From Puffinus mauretanicus (Eukaryota > Chordata > Aves > Procellariiformes > Procellariidae), in contig JAJKFH010000520.1 of assembly GCA_023333565.1 (NCBI GenBank), positions 744,001 through 808,000 on the forward strand: 64,000 nt of DNA, given 5' to 3'. The notes beneath the pieces were generated by a model that saw nothing but the letters and a program-made list of their open reading frames with translations, was not told where the DNA came from and searched no databases. Shown here piece by piece: positions 1 to 12,006 of this stretch. The position numbers and the translations under genes are program-made. Each line of letters begins with the position of its first letter. Position 1 is the first letter of the stretch.

Positions 1-611
1 GTCCAGTCAGACTTTGAATATCTCCAAAGATATTCTCTACCTGCCTCTAGTGTTCGACCACCCTCACAGTGAAAAAGTTTTTTTTCCTACATTCAGGTGG
101 AATTTCTTGCATTTTAACTTGTGCCCAAACAACAGCCTACAGATCTGCTCTAATAACTTCATTCCATTTTCTAACTTGGTGGGGGAAGGAAGTGGGATTT
201 TTTTGGCAGGCAGTTCACTAAATGGAAACAAAAATACCGAAAAGGGGATGGTAGGGTCATGAAGTTGTATTTAAAAGACCTATGAAGCTGAAGAAAATGG
301 CAGTGAAAGAGATTGTCCTTTATGACTTCAGTTAAAAGCTGGCAGGTGGCTGCTATGCCCGTAGGCCCTCAGATAGGTCTCTGTCCCTTCTCTAGCCATT
401 TCCCAGAGGAAAGCGAGAGATTGCAATGTCCACGAAACCCTCAGAAAAGACAGCGAGAAATCAGCTCTGCATAGTCTTGGTACTAGACAAGGAAGTGGAG
501 CTAAATGGACTCTACTATTGCCTGGGAGGCCATTTACCTGTATTTTTTGAGGACTGGATTTGTGGAGAGATACATCGAAGGGGACATGCCTTCTTTAAGT
601 TACAAAGGTAT
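1..611. other. No gene seen; unique AT-rich DNA
   Basis: I see no coding region, RNA gene or recognisable repeat here. The short open frames have no familiar protein motif and no splice or promoter context that I can support. Confidence 0.5.
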
Positions 612-706
612 CTGCTTCAGCAGCTAAGGGCAAAGTCTGTAGCAGCCTCTCCCATCCATCCCCCCATTGTTTCTGTAGTCTTCTATCTATTATTTCATGA
701 TCTATA
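612..706 (+). repeat. Direct repeat, copy A (~95 bp)
   Basis: This stretch begins ctgcttcagcagctaaggg and ends atttcatgatctata. It recurs in the same orientation at 1292-1382 with only scattered substitutions and a few small indels. The copies are about 680 bp apart, with a decayed CR1 tail lying between them. It may be a local duplication or two copies of an interspersed repeat I do not recognise. The repetition is directly visible; the mechanism is inferred. Confidence 0.85.
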
Positions 707-794
707 TTTGCCTCTATCTATATCTGCAAAGAAAAAAAATGCCTCTGGTCTTACAAAATGCACATGTCTCTGAGGAAAGTAAAGTAGATGAGGG

Positions 795-1017
795 AGAAAA
801 TTCTGAACATCAGGAAACAATTTTTTACTGTGAGTGTGAGGGAGCACTGACACAGGTTGCCTGGAGAGGTGGTGGACACTTCACCCTTGGAGATATTCAA
901 AAGCTGTCTGGACATGGTCCTGAGCAACCTAGGGCTCTAGGTAGCCCTGCTTGAGCAAGGGAGGTGGACCAGATGACCTCCAGAGGTTGCTTCAAACCTC
1001 AACCATTCTGTGATTCC
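795..1017 (+). mobile_element. Old CR1 LINE 3' fragment
   Basis: This is the decayed 3' end of a CR1 retrotransposon. In order it shows a poorly kept stretch matching the end of ORF2 (ggagatattcaaaagctgtc corresponds to the usual end of the reverse transcriptase frame), then the 3' untranslated core around gaccagatgacctccagagg, then a terminal ccattctgtgattcc resembling the CR1 octamer tail. The reading frame is broken. CR1 copies are usually 5'-truncated, which fits. Its divergence suggests it is older than the copies at 3684 and 36790. Confidence 0.82.
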
Positions 1018-1291
1018 ATTTTTTTATGAAAATAGTTATATCTCTAGAGGAGAATACCAAAGGTGTTACATTCACCCTCTTTCAGGGGTTCCTCATCTTA
1101 CTTAGGAATCAGTTTCATGGAATTCTGATGTTTGCAGTCAACACTTTGAGGAGAAAAGGCTCAATCCATGCCTTGAAAATTAACACTTTGTTGGAAGCCT
1201 GCAGGCTTTGTTTTGCTGTGTCCAACAGCTCATGGTTTTGATGGGACCATGCCCAAGGGGTGCACCAGGCCCTGTGTTGTACCAGTGTCAC

Positions 1292-1382
1292 CTGCTTCAG
1301 CAGCTAAGGGCAAAGTCTGTGGCAGGCTCTCCCATCCATTTCCCTATTGTTTCTGTAGCCATCTATTATTTCATGATCTATA
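1292..1382 (+). repeat. Direct repeat, copy B (~91 bp)
   Basis: This is the second copy of the segment at 612-706. The most similar part is its first half, through cagctaagggcaaagtctgt. Relative to copy A it lacks a few bases near gtagcc/atctatt. Downstream the two flanks diverge. Confidence 0.85.
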
Positions 1383-3619
1383 TGATCACCAGCAGTCCCC
1401 AGAACTTGTTTCTTCCCCTGGGTGTCTGCAAACACACGCTGGCTGAGAGGAGCTGATATATCTCTGAGATTTTTTTCTTTGTTCAGAGAATTGCAACCTT
1501 CTCCTCTTTAGATACTGTTATTTTAACTCACATTTTTTACTGCTCAGTGCATTTACAGATCTGAGGGTTGCTTGGAAAGTCAAGGCCCACACACCATACG
1601 TGAGCTGCGGCGGGGGAGGGAAGGAGGCGGTTAGTGATGTTTGCTGCTTTTAGAGACTGTACTGTAAAGCATCTTTAATTTCAAGGGCTCCAGTTCCCTG
1701 TCCCTGTACAACACTGAGTGGCTATGGTTACAGAGAAGTGCTTTGCAGGGGAAACACAATAAATAGGATAGCAGGTCAGACTGGGCTCAGATGACCATAA
1801 CCGCATTATGAAGATATTATAGAAGATATCAAAACAGTTCCTGGACTGGGGAAGCCTGAAGAAACACTTTTAAGAAAAGAATTGCATGGTCACAACTACC
1901 CACTTCCAAAGACAAATGGCATCCATTCCAGTTGATGGGAATTCTGCCATTCATTTGAACTGCCATCACCTAGTGGCAGGATTTGAAGGTTTCCCCTCCC
2001 AGGCTGATGAGCAGGCTGCACATCACTAGGCTGTAGACAGCCCTGTGCACTTGAAGAAGAAACTGATAAAGCCTGAAGAGTGACAGAACCTCTGAGATAT
2101 ATGCACTAGTAATTTAAGAGGGACCTTGTTCTCCTCAATTTCTCAATGATTTCCAATATGATAGAGAAACTGTTTAGATTGTTTCCCTATAATTATTAGT
2201 AAACATCTTGTTATGTCTCTTATTAGAAGCACAGCATAAACACCTCAGTCTAATTATGAGTGACTCATTCATGAATGCCCGCTTCATTGTTCTAAATGAA
2301 AACACACTCTCTGAGAGGTAATAAAATTAGCATCAGAATCTATTCAGAAACAAATTGAACAGTGGATGTTCATAGCAGTGAACACTGAAGAGCATGTATG
2401 AGTATGTAAGGACTGTTATATACTGTTCTGTATATACTATTTAATTGTTACAGTTGTATTTGACGTAAGAAAAAGACTTTTTGATTTGATTGGATTTGAA
2501 CTTTTGAGGCTTGTCCTCAGCTGATTAAATTGCACAGATTCATAGACAGCAGAGAAGCTATATTGTTCACTGCCAGATCAGGATCTCAAACCTCAGCTAA
2601 GTAGTACCACAAGAAACATAACATTAAGACACAATCACTATGCTTAAACACAAAGTCACTATCCATCACACAGACAAACTCCATTTCTCACAGCAAAACA
2701 TTTAGTAGCCTTCTGTCTGAGAAGAAAATTGCACTGTACATTTCAAAACAGTTTTCCTAAAATGTATCAAATGAGTAATATCCAAAACAGGCTTTTAAAG
2801 GATAAAGACTCAGATATAACATCAACACCAGCAAAATCAAATACAGTTCTTTTGAGTATTCATTTCCCTTCACACTACTTATATCCCATACTTTTAATGA
2901 AAAAATATATTGCTAACCTATTAACTGGCAAAAGAATCCATAATGAATTTAACCAAGATAATATTGTCCAAGATTTATGATTTTGCACATAGGAAGAAAT
3001 GTTTCATCGCACATGGTAGACAGACAGAGCTGAGTACGAAAAAGCCAACATAGCTGCTAAGATAGACAGATGCAAGTTCTACTCTACGTATTCAGCACTC
3101 CATGGGGAGCTGCTGTAGTGATTGGAGGATGGATTGTGCTTACTGTTGTACAGAGATGTGGTACTGTAGTCTCTCCTAACAGCAATTTTCTCCGTTCTAA
3201 TGGATTTATGCCCCTACAGATTTCATTGCTCCAGTTCTCTGTGTGTTCACCAGGAGTGCAAGTCCACGGTTCAAAGGCAGAAAGCTCCATCAGTTTCAAC
3301 AGTCTCTTATCAGCTGGAAGACATGGCTCAAAAGACACCAGGAAAAAAGCCATCTGAGGTAAAGTTAGTCTTGTCAAAATCTTGGGTGGAAATGTCAAAA
3401 ATATACTTATTTCATACACACAAATGTCTCTATGCAATATGGATACAGCTTCTGATTAATGGTCACCTAACTTACGCAAGATGTTTTGTTCTCTCACAGC
3501 AAAACAATAATGACACTGCTATTATTAAGAGTTGTTTGTTGATCAGTTCCTGAATCAACGGAATGATTTCATTCTTCTAAGACATTATCTGGGATGCACT
3601 GACCTGACCAAAGCATAGG
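1383..3619. other. No gene seen; unique sequence
   Basis: This is AT-rich sequence without a recognisable gene or repeat. The block around 2200-2330 has the look of conserved non-coding DNA: few simple repeats and several TAAT-type cores. No alignment is available to support that. Open frames on both strands at 3070-3550 overlap each other and match no family I know. Confidence 0.45.
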
Positions 3620-3682
3620 GATGGATTTTTCCATCCATTTTTTCCATCCATTTTTCCATCCATTTTTCCATCCATTTTTTCC
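3620..3682 (+). repeat. 12-bp minisatellite (tttttccatcca)n
   Basis: There are about four to five tandem copies of a 12-13 bp unit, tttttccatcca, varying only in T-run length. The array stops within a couple of bases of the 5' breakpoint of the CR1 copy that follows. Confidence 0.92.
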
Positions 3683-3683
3683 T

Positions 3684-4074
3684 GGGGTTGTTTAGTCTGG
3701 AGAAGAGGAGGCTGAGGGGAGACCTCATCGCTCTCTACAACTACCTGAAAGGAGGTTGTAGCGAGGTGGGTGTTGGTCTCTTCTCCCAAGTAACTAGCGA
3801 TAGGACAAGAGGAAATGGCCTCAAGTTGCGCCAGGGGAGGTTTAGACTGGACATTAGGAGGAATTTTTTTACTGAAAGAGTGGTCAGGCCTTGGAACAGG
3901 CTGCCCAGGGAAGTGGTAGAGTCACCATCCCTGGAGGTATTTAAAAGACGTGTAGATGAGGCCCTTAGGGACATGGTGTAGGGGGCATGGTGTGTTGGAT
4001 TGACGGTTGGACTCGATGATCTTAAAGGTCTTTTCCAACCTTACTGATTCTATGATTCTATGATTCTATGATTC
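3684..4074 (+). mobile_element. CR1 LINE 3' end, young-looking, 5'-truncated
   Basis: This fragment holds the last ~97 codons of CR1 ORF2, the 3' untranslated region and the octamer tail. The frame is open from about 3688 to the stop at 3979-3981. It encodes the conserved C-terminal end of the element's protein, including [28 protein letters not shown] and a terminal RDMV. The tail reads attctatg repeated about three times and ends at 4074. The protein end closely matches that of the large CR1 at 36873-37943, so the two belong to the same or a sister subfamily. It is too short to be functional. Confidence 0.95.
3688..3981 (+). pseudogene. CR1 ORF2 C-terminal remnant
   Basis: This is an in-frame remnant of the region downstream of the reverse transcriptase of CR1 ORF2. 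It carries no catalytic motif: the endonuclease and the polymerase palm were lost by 5' truncation. No start codon or promoter for independent expression is evident. It is a dead fragment whose frame happens still to be open, consistent with recent insertion. Confidence 0.88.
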
Positions 4075-7000
4075 ATCTGGTAGACAACTAGATCATGGCA
4101 ACTGCTCTGCATTATACAAAAATACTTGTGTTAAGTCCATGGTTGGTGCAAAACAATCACTCTTCAATGTGTGCAACCCCCAAATTACAGCTGAAGAACA
4201 GTCAGCATGATATCCTTTTTGGATCTCTATGGTAAGCAATCCCATCACTCTCTAGCCATACTTGACATACGTAACATAACACTGCTTAAAATTTAAAATA
4301 TTAACACTATGGTAAGTATAATAAGTACAAGCAAAATATAAACATACTTGGAACATGCAAGAAGGTTTTATGTTTCAAATAAGCTCTACAGTATAATTTT
4401 TATCTCAGGAGACAATGATTATCTCAGACTTTATTATGCATACTGAAGGTAATTTGAGTGTAGCTGATCTCTACTGAAAGAGTATCTCCTATAAAAAAAA
4501 AAAAAAAGAAAGGATAGGTTAATGTCACAAAGTTATTATTGATTTAATGTGTTAAATACTTTTATGTATCCTAGTGGATCTCATCTCATTTTCACAAACA
4601 TTTTATAAGGTAGTGTGGTCTCTGTGTTGTAATGCACTAGCTTGTCTCCTCCTGGAACAGAGGATTTGTTACAGACTACTGACCTGAAACTTAATTCACA
4701 GAAGGAAGGAGAGCATGCTGACTGAATCTTGCATGTCCTTAAGTATATGTTTTTGCTTCTAGCTGCATCTTCATTTTCTGTCTTGGATTTTGAGAGAAAA
4801 AAATGTAATAATATTTCTTTCAAGTGATACATCTTTGGAACTTCCAAGGCATAATACCAATAGTGTAATGCAGCCAGGTCATATTGCTTTCTACATGACA
4901 GTACAATTAAGGCCCTAAGGCATGTCTTGGCCTTTTCCACTGTTGACTACACAAAGACTTCCAGTTTTGATTTGCCAGTTGCTAATCTCAGTTGACTAAA
5001 ACCACAGCCAGGTTCTCCTGAGAAATAGTTAGATTGCATTACTCAGTACATTACTCATAGGTTGTATAGCATTCACTCATTATGCTGAACTATAGTTAAA
5101 CATTACACTGATTTTTTTAAGGGATTTAAATGATAGTGGTTGGCAGTCATCTAACCTCATCAGCTGTGGCACAGCTGTTACACACCTTTATGACCTCTTA
5201 GTACTTTATATTTTTTAATGTGTCCAGAGCTAGTGGATAGAAACGCAGTTATGTCATAATGCCATCTACAGGCTCTAAAGAGTCCCAGTTTCTGTCAGTG
5301 ACCCTGTCTTCCATTGTCCATCAAATAACTAAAAGAAAGAGTCAGTAGAAAAACAAACCACAACAAACTCTTACAACTGAGAGTCAAATCATAAGTAATT
5401 CAAACAAAGCTCTACACTATGACTCTCTGTAATGAGTTTTCTTGACAGCTTTCTAGTAATCTCTGCCGGTAACAATGTGAAGATAGCTTTTCATGTAGTA
5501 TTTATCAGCTCAAGCCATGGCCTCAAGTTAAGAAATAAGATAGTGTAAAAACAAGAGTTAAGTGAGCAGTCCTGAATATTGCATTAAAGTTGCATTATGT
5601 TCAGTTCTAAAAATCACTGGTAAGCTGTTGGTCTACAGTGATTGGTAGTCCTATAATATAGATGTGCCCAACCTTCCTGAACCCAACAGCCAGCCATCAA
5701 ATTTTCAAATGCCCAAGAGCCACAAGATAGACATCACATATTCTGGAGACCTGAGGGAAGAGGGGAGCTCGAACTGTTGTTCACAAAAGATGACAACAGC
5801 TCCCAAGGAGTCCCACTGCTTTACTGACCTGGGGATTATCAGTCTCAGCATATCCTACTGATTTGCTTCCCCAAAGCCAGAGATTCAGATTACCCAAAAA
5901 TTCCCATGCCAGCTCAGCTTCCCTGTTAGTCAGATGACACAATCTGACATATGACTTGAACTTCTGATGGTCCACACACAGCTTAAGACTCACTTTTGCT
6001 GTCCTGTTAGGCTTCCCAACAAGCATGGCTTTGAGCAATCACAGACCTTCTTAAAGCTGACTGATGTGCTTGCCACTCTTTTGACAGGTTAAATGGCAAG
6101 CAGGGGGAAAAAAAAGTTCCTTTAAGTAAAAAATAGCTGAAGAGCAGAAACCACACCCCAAGGAGGTGGGTCATCTGGCATAGGCTAACCAAGAACACAA
6201 GGGGAAAACATCAAAGTGTTACTCTCTTCATGTTTCAGAGGTAAGAGAGAGTCAGAAATAGAGAGGAATCTTCTGGCAATGCCAGAAGCTACTTGTGTTT
6301 CCTTTCTTTGGGAATCTGTGAACAGTGAATCCAACAGCATTCCTAATGCAAAATACAAGAGAAAAAAACAAGACTAAAAAAGCAAACAAACAGCTCATTC
6401 ACATATTGAGTCTAACATACTTGTCACTGCCTTGCTTCTTCTTTTATAGGAATAGTAAAAAACCTGTTACACATTCTGCTGGCAAGCAGACATTCATCTC
6501 AATCTATGGGCCCTGCCATTGGCTTCAGTTTGCCTGCTCAAAATTACTTCAATGTTCCTCAGAGAGGCCAAGAGTCATTGAAATTACTCACATGAGTGTT
6601 ATGTTTAGGGCGTAACACTAACTAACCATGTACTACTAACCACGTACAGCAGGATCTTTTGGAACATCTGAAAAGGCTTCCTTCCTAGGTAAGCCCCAAC
6701 ACAGAGGGTGAAGTGCCTCTTCTATTATTCCTACAGAACCATCACATTGAAGAGAGAACTACATACAAAGAGTAAAATTTTTTAAAATGTACTCTAAGAT
6801 TTGGATCATAACACAATCAGAATTGTTGACTCTCTTCTAATTCAATCCTACAGATTACAGGAAGAAAGAAGAGCCACATCCATATGAAAAAGAAGTGTTT
6901 CAAGCTTTTACAAGGCATAACTTTTTTTTAGTTAATAGTGTTTTTAATTCTAGGGCTTTCTGTGCTGTTTGAATAAAAGCACATTTATTTAAAATGCATA

Positions 7001-7984
7001 TTTTAAATGCTTTTATATAAAAATAGAGAAATATCTCAGAAGAAGAGGCAGAGTAACAGCTTGACAATAGACAACACAGCAGACTGCATTTTTGCGTGCA
7101 TTTTTACTACAACCCTTCTCAGGCAATGAAAAAAAGATATATTATCTGAAGCTCTTGTACCTTGCATTTGTGTATGCAGCTATTATTTCACTTGGCTTTG
7201 ATGTTTCACAACTTTTTGAAGCAAAGAATCTGCTATGACAACATGACATTTCCCATATGCTCCCTTAGCTGTATGAATGAGAAAACCTTGGCTAACTTTA
7301 ATTAGCATTGGCACTGTTGTTTGTAATCCTTGCACTGCTTTTTATACAACATTGTTTTAGTAATTTATTAGAGCTTATGAAAGATTCTGCTTGTTGTGCA
7401 CAGGACCAAGAGCTCCGGCACCATGCTACTGGGGATACTTGACTTTAAATTGCTGGGGACAGGTGGCAGCGAAGCTCCCGTACCTTGGCTAACCTTCCAC
7501 CTCGTAACTAGGTGGAGGTTATGGCAGGTTATGGTCTGGGTGCAGACAGACGGGGATTGCCTCCAGGTAAATTTCTCAACTCCACCTGCTTCCCTATATG
7601 TGGTGAAGGAAGTCTTCAAGAAAGCTGGTGGTCAACAGATGGAGGAATAAAGGTTTATATGAATTGGTTCATATTTTGCCTCCAGTCATAGGAAGCTGCT
7701 TTTCTCTTTTGGCTAAAAAGTCATTGCCAGCAGCGAAAACGGAACTTACAGATCTCCTACAGATTAAATGCAGTTAGTCCTAGCTTTTTAAAAGGTTACC
7801 CCTCCCAGTGAATGTCTAAACATCTAATCTCTGCATGTAATCTAGCATGCCAAGGGGCATATCCGACATGCTGGGTGGGAATCTGCTTTAGAGCTAGCCA
7901 GAAGAGAGTGCTGCACAGAGGCAAGTGCTGCTTGTCACCTCAAGTGCCTTCAGCTCCCTGAGATTCAGGGTCCAGCATGATTTC
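4075..7984. other. No gene seen; unique sequence with poly(A) run
   Basis: This is AT-rich unique DNA. A run of about 15 A residues lies near 4493-4507. A GC-richer patch at 7396-7650 contains a small hairpin (ccacctcgtaactaggtgg around 7498-7516) and open frames on both strands, none of which I recognise. I see no splice-bounded exon or RNA gene. Confidence 0.45.
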
Positions 7985-8168
7985 AGAAAGGAGGCCCCTG
8001 ATTTGGTTACTGGGAGAAATGATACACCAGAGGGTTGTGCTGCTGCCCAGAGGGACCTTGATAGGCTGGAGAAATGGGCTGCCAGGAACCTCATGAAGTT
8101 CAACAAGAGGAAGTGCAAAGTCCTGCCCCTGGGAAGGAACAACCCCAGGCACCAGGACATGCTGGGGG
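7985..8168 (+). mobile_element. CR1 LINE internal fragment, plus orientation
   Basis: This is a piece of CR1 ORF2 from just downstream of the reverse transcriptase catalytic box. The plus-strand translation includes [19 protein letters not shown] and [13 protein letters not shown], the CR1 thumb-side signature. It lacks both the 5' part of the element and the 3' end with the octamer tail. It stops abruptly against an oppositely oriented CR1 piece at about 8168. It is more diverged from the large CR1 at 36790-41318 than the 3684 copy is, so it belongs to another subfamily. Confidence 0.82.
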
Positions 8169-8440
8169 CAGGATACCATTTGCCTTCTTTGTGGCAATGG
8201 CACATTGCTGGATCATCTCAGCTTTTGTCCACCATGACTTCCGGGTCCTTCCCTGCAGAGCTGTTTTCCAGCCAGCTGTCCCCAGTCTGTCCTGGTGCCT
8301 GGGGTTATTCCTCCCCAGGGGCAGGACATGGCATTTCCCTGTATTGAACTTCATGCGGTTCCTGCTGGCGCATTTATCCAGCTTCTTGATGTCCCTTTGA
8401 ATGGCAGCACACGCATCCGGTGTATTAGCAAGATACATTC
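8169..8440 (-). mobile_element. CR1 LINE internal fragment, minus orientation
   Basis: The minus-strand translation shows [19 protein letters not shown] and [13 protein letters not shown], followed by a frame-broken stretch ending in KKANGILP. This is the same ORF2 region as the preceding plus-strand fragment, extended further 3'. The two fragments are tail to tail, and their homologous parts (about 8025-8165 and 8290-8425) form an imperfect inverted repeat with a ~120-bp spacer. Neither fragment keeps a CR1 3' end, so this is not explained by two ordinary 5'-truncated insertions. Confidence 0.82.
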
Positions 8441-11400
8441 CCTTCTTCTGAGAAGATACCTTTTCCTTTTTTACTTTTCAACTTCTTTTGGTTTTGTTTT
8501 TTGAAAAAAAAATCAGTCTTTCCTGCTTTAAGGGTTTTCAAATCAAGTTAAAAATTCCATGTTCTGGCATATACTTTCTTTTTTTTTATTTTAACCTGGG
8601 GATAAGATATGCACTGGTTCCAAAGATGTTAAGTTTGAAATTCTCAGAGATTCTGGACAAGTACTGAGTAACTAAACCTATTCTTGCATATGTTGGGTTT
8701 AAGCCAAGTGCTTTATCATTAAAATTCAGAACTGCTGCAGTAATACAAAAACAAACCAAGAAAATATATGGAGAAAAAGATAAAAGGAGAACAGCAATAG
8801 AAAAACTCTTGCTCGGATTTTTTCCCCTCTCTTTTCCTTATTTTTCAAATTTAACTTTAAAAATAGCGATTGACTGAATTGTTAAAAGAAAAAGAAGCCA
8901 ACTATGAACAATAAAGGCCAAAAATTTAGGCAAAAACATTTCTTGAATTGGCCACTGCTAGCTTCTCAATATCCAACCCTTTTTTCCTTTTATCTACTAT
9001 TTGAATACTTGTTCACACATTTCTCCTCATTTGAACATAGCTTTCTTCAGCTTCTTTTAGATCATATATTACCTTTCTAAACATTGTGTTAGCAATGAGA
9101 AATAGCTTTTCCTTGATCTAAAACGAATTCAGGTAGAGCAAGGTCAGTGTTATAAATTTGTTCTTTCTTTCCCTGCACGTAAAGCTTGCGCAGTGAGGAA
9201 CTCTCTTTTCACTCCATATTTGTACTCAAGCAAATATAACAGATCCAGAACATAACATTCACTTCTAATCAGTGATACAGTATTTTTTTTAGAAATGGGA
9301 GATTTGTAACATTCCCTGTCAACATTGCTTTTTCTGTCAATCAGTGATTTGATCATCTATTCCTATTCTCTTATAGATTCTTGTTGTTTCCCTGTGTACA
9401 AGAAAATGCACTTCTCTGGATACACCTGCATCAGCACCGGCAGATAGGTTTCAAAGGACTTTGGTAACAGTCTAACTCTGACAGCGGAAGTTTAGTGCAA
9501 GTTAATAGCTCTGATCGAAGTTGATAAATATCCTTTGGTTGATTACTCCTTATTCACTAACGGTAATTCATCAAGGTATCTATACTACTAGGATCCATAC
9601 AGGCATTTCAGGAGACCTCTATAATGCTTCTGGATCTGTCATTTTTTTGACCAATTTGTGAATCACTTGTAACCAATTAGTCCCCTCCAATTATTTTTCT
9701 CTGAGATTAAAGAAGTCCTCCTCTGGAGTCTCTTTCAAGTATTTGACACTTCTGTCTTCTCTTCTTTTTAAAAGTTATCTTTCATTTGGGATCAGCTAAC
9801 AAATTCTCCCTATTCTTTCATGTGTATATGCTACATAAACAGAGTATTTTCAGATCCGAAACACATCTTTCAGCCAAATTGAACTTACTTGATAAAGGCT
9901 TGAAATTCTAGTCATGCCCTCTAGCTTTAAGTATAAAAGTAAAGTTAGTCTCCTTCAGGCAGTAATTCTTTGTTTTCTCCCATTTTTTTATGTTCCTAAA
10001 AAAGGTTTGAATAGCATAGAGCAGCTGTGTGCCATTTAAAGGAAATAGAAGCCAACATTTTTGCAATTAGAATTATGTCTTTCTGAACAAGTGATCATTT
10101 TGGAATCCCATTCTTCTACCATTTTTGCTATTATATGTTGTGCTAACATTTCAAGACATGGTCCCATCCCACTATAAGCAGAGTTTGACATTTATTGGGT
10201 TATATGGGGAAATAAATGAATCAGAAATTATATTCTTTTCTTCTGGAAACAGACAAAACCATAAGGATTGATATTTTTAAAAGCCATATACTGCATAGCT
10301 TGTTTTAGGTCCCTTACATATGTTGTATCCTGGTAACAGTGTGTGCTACTATTTGTCTTTCTTCAAGTTTCCAACATATTTTTGTTTTATTCAGAGCTAT
10401 TCTCCCATCTTGCTATTTAGACTTCCAACTTTCATGTAGAAACTTGCATGATCAACCCTTAAATTTCCTTCCAACCCCTTTTCTATATGGCACTCCATTT
10501 GCTCCATCTATTTACCATCTCCTTGTATTATTACAGTCTTTATCTGTCCCATTTTTTCTTTAGGAATGTAGAATTTTAATCACTTTATCCACAGTGGATG
10601 GGTCCTAGAAAACTATATGTTATTCTACACCTCTTGGCTTTCCTCCACTTTAAAAGTTCACTCTTGACGTTGACTTACCAGCAGCTTGGTCCTCTTCAGA
10701 CAAAGTCAGAGAGGTAGTGGTCTGGAGAAGATTATTAGAAACTGGATGCTCAGTCCCTCTTCCAGCACAAGCTAGAACACATCAAAGACAGGATAAAAGA
10801 AAAAAGAAAAAAAAAAAGATAAAAGAAGATTTAACATGTACATATGGTGAATGCCTTGTCACCAGATATCACTCCTGTTAAGAGTTTACCTCAGTTCAGG
10901 AAGAGTCCAGACAAATTCATGAAATATTAACCTGTTGAAGTTTGCTATACGCACAGAAAACACGTCCAGCTCAGGAAGCCTCTGAGTTACAAATATCTGG
11001 GGCTAGTATCATATATATGATGCTGGTGATAATGTAATAGGACGTAAACCTTTTTACAAGCAGATGGAGAACTTGTTTGGAAAGCGAGAGACTGCTTTAT
11101 ATGCCACTATTAATCTGAAGTCATATCACACTCAGGATTTTATAGGTAACTCCTGAAGTAGGGAAGCAAGGAGTGTCACCTTCATAGATCTACAAGAAGA
11201 ATGGTCAAAAGGAATAAAATTCTGTAGTTTAATTACAGGTGTGTGAGCAGGAGAAAAGCACTCAAATTTATGTACTCAATGGTGACTCTTATCACTAGTG
11301 GAGATCTTTTTCCACCAGTACACAGAGTGAGGAGATCCTCTTGACTTCTCTTCCTCTGTACTCGTGATTTTTCAATTCCTTTGCACATTGGTGTAGCTTA

Positions 11401-11584
11401 CCTAGTAAGAATGCAGGAGGCAATAATGTCTGTGGGCTAGTGGCTATAACAACATACTGCAGCAAAATAAAAAAAAGGAAAAAAGGCTGCTATTGAGGTT
11501 TATATAATGTCAGATACATGAAGTCGTTCATTCTGTCTCGGGACAGACCTCAGCTATATTTAATTCAAGACATCGCCCTCCGGG
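8441..11584. other. No gene seen; unique AT-rich DNA
   Basis: No recognised gene or interspersed repeat. An A-rich stretch lies near 10795-10826. Short open frames at 9150-9356 and 10339-10563 have no familiar motifs. Confidence 0.5.
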
Positions 11585-12006
11585 ATGGTCCAGAGAAGAG
11601 CAATAAGTCTGACCACAGGGCTACAGAACATGACCCGAGTACAGCATGAAAGAACTGAATTTGTTCAGTCTAGGGAAGAAATAACTACCTTCAAATACAT
11701 AAAAAGCTGTCACAAAGAAGAACAAAATCTGTTCTCTATAATCACCAGAGACAGGACATGAAAAAGTGACTTTATATTGCCACGAAGTATTTTTTGGTTA
11801 GGCAGTAAGAAAACCCTTTTAAGTCTGAAGGTAGTTAAACACTTTAATTAATTACCTAGGAAAGAAGCTCCGTCATTGAAACTTTTAAGACAAACGTGTC
11901 AGAAATAACATAGATACAGTGGATCCAGTCTTTGTAATAGAGTAGTCTAAGTGACCTCTTAAGGCCTCTTCTAGACCTTTTTCTTTTTGTTATTCTACTA
12001 TTATAG
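11585..12006 (+). mobile_element. Ancient CR1 LINE 3' fragment
   Basis: This is heavily decayed, but the order of CR1 landmarks is preserved. A tgtccagagaagagcaa-like start leads to a stretch matching the ttcagtctagggaagaaa part of ORF2, then caccagagacaggacatg, then gacctcttaaggcctcttctagacc, with tattctactatt at the end where the octamer tail would be. All frames are broken. It is one of the oldest CR1 copies in the window judging by divergence from the other CR1 copies here. Confidence 0.75.

Noticed and set aside
4040..4074. attctatg repeats as an independent microsatellite or CRISPR-like array
   Set aside because: They are the normal 3' tail of CR1 elements, seen at every CR1 3' end in the window.
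5781..6038. Minus-strand frame with SLKLCVDHQK, reminiscent of a retroelement reverse transcriptase motif
   Set aside because: Only about ten residues look similar; no neighbouring polymerase or integrase motifs, so chance is more likely.
7396..7650. GC-richer patch with open frames on both strands as an exon or processed pseudogene
   Set aside because: No recognisable protein, no clear splice sites or poly(A) remnant.
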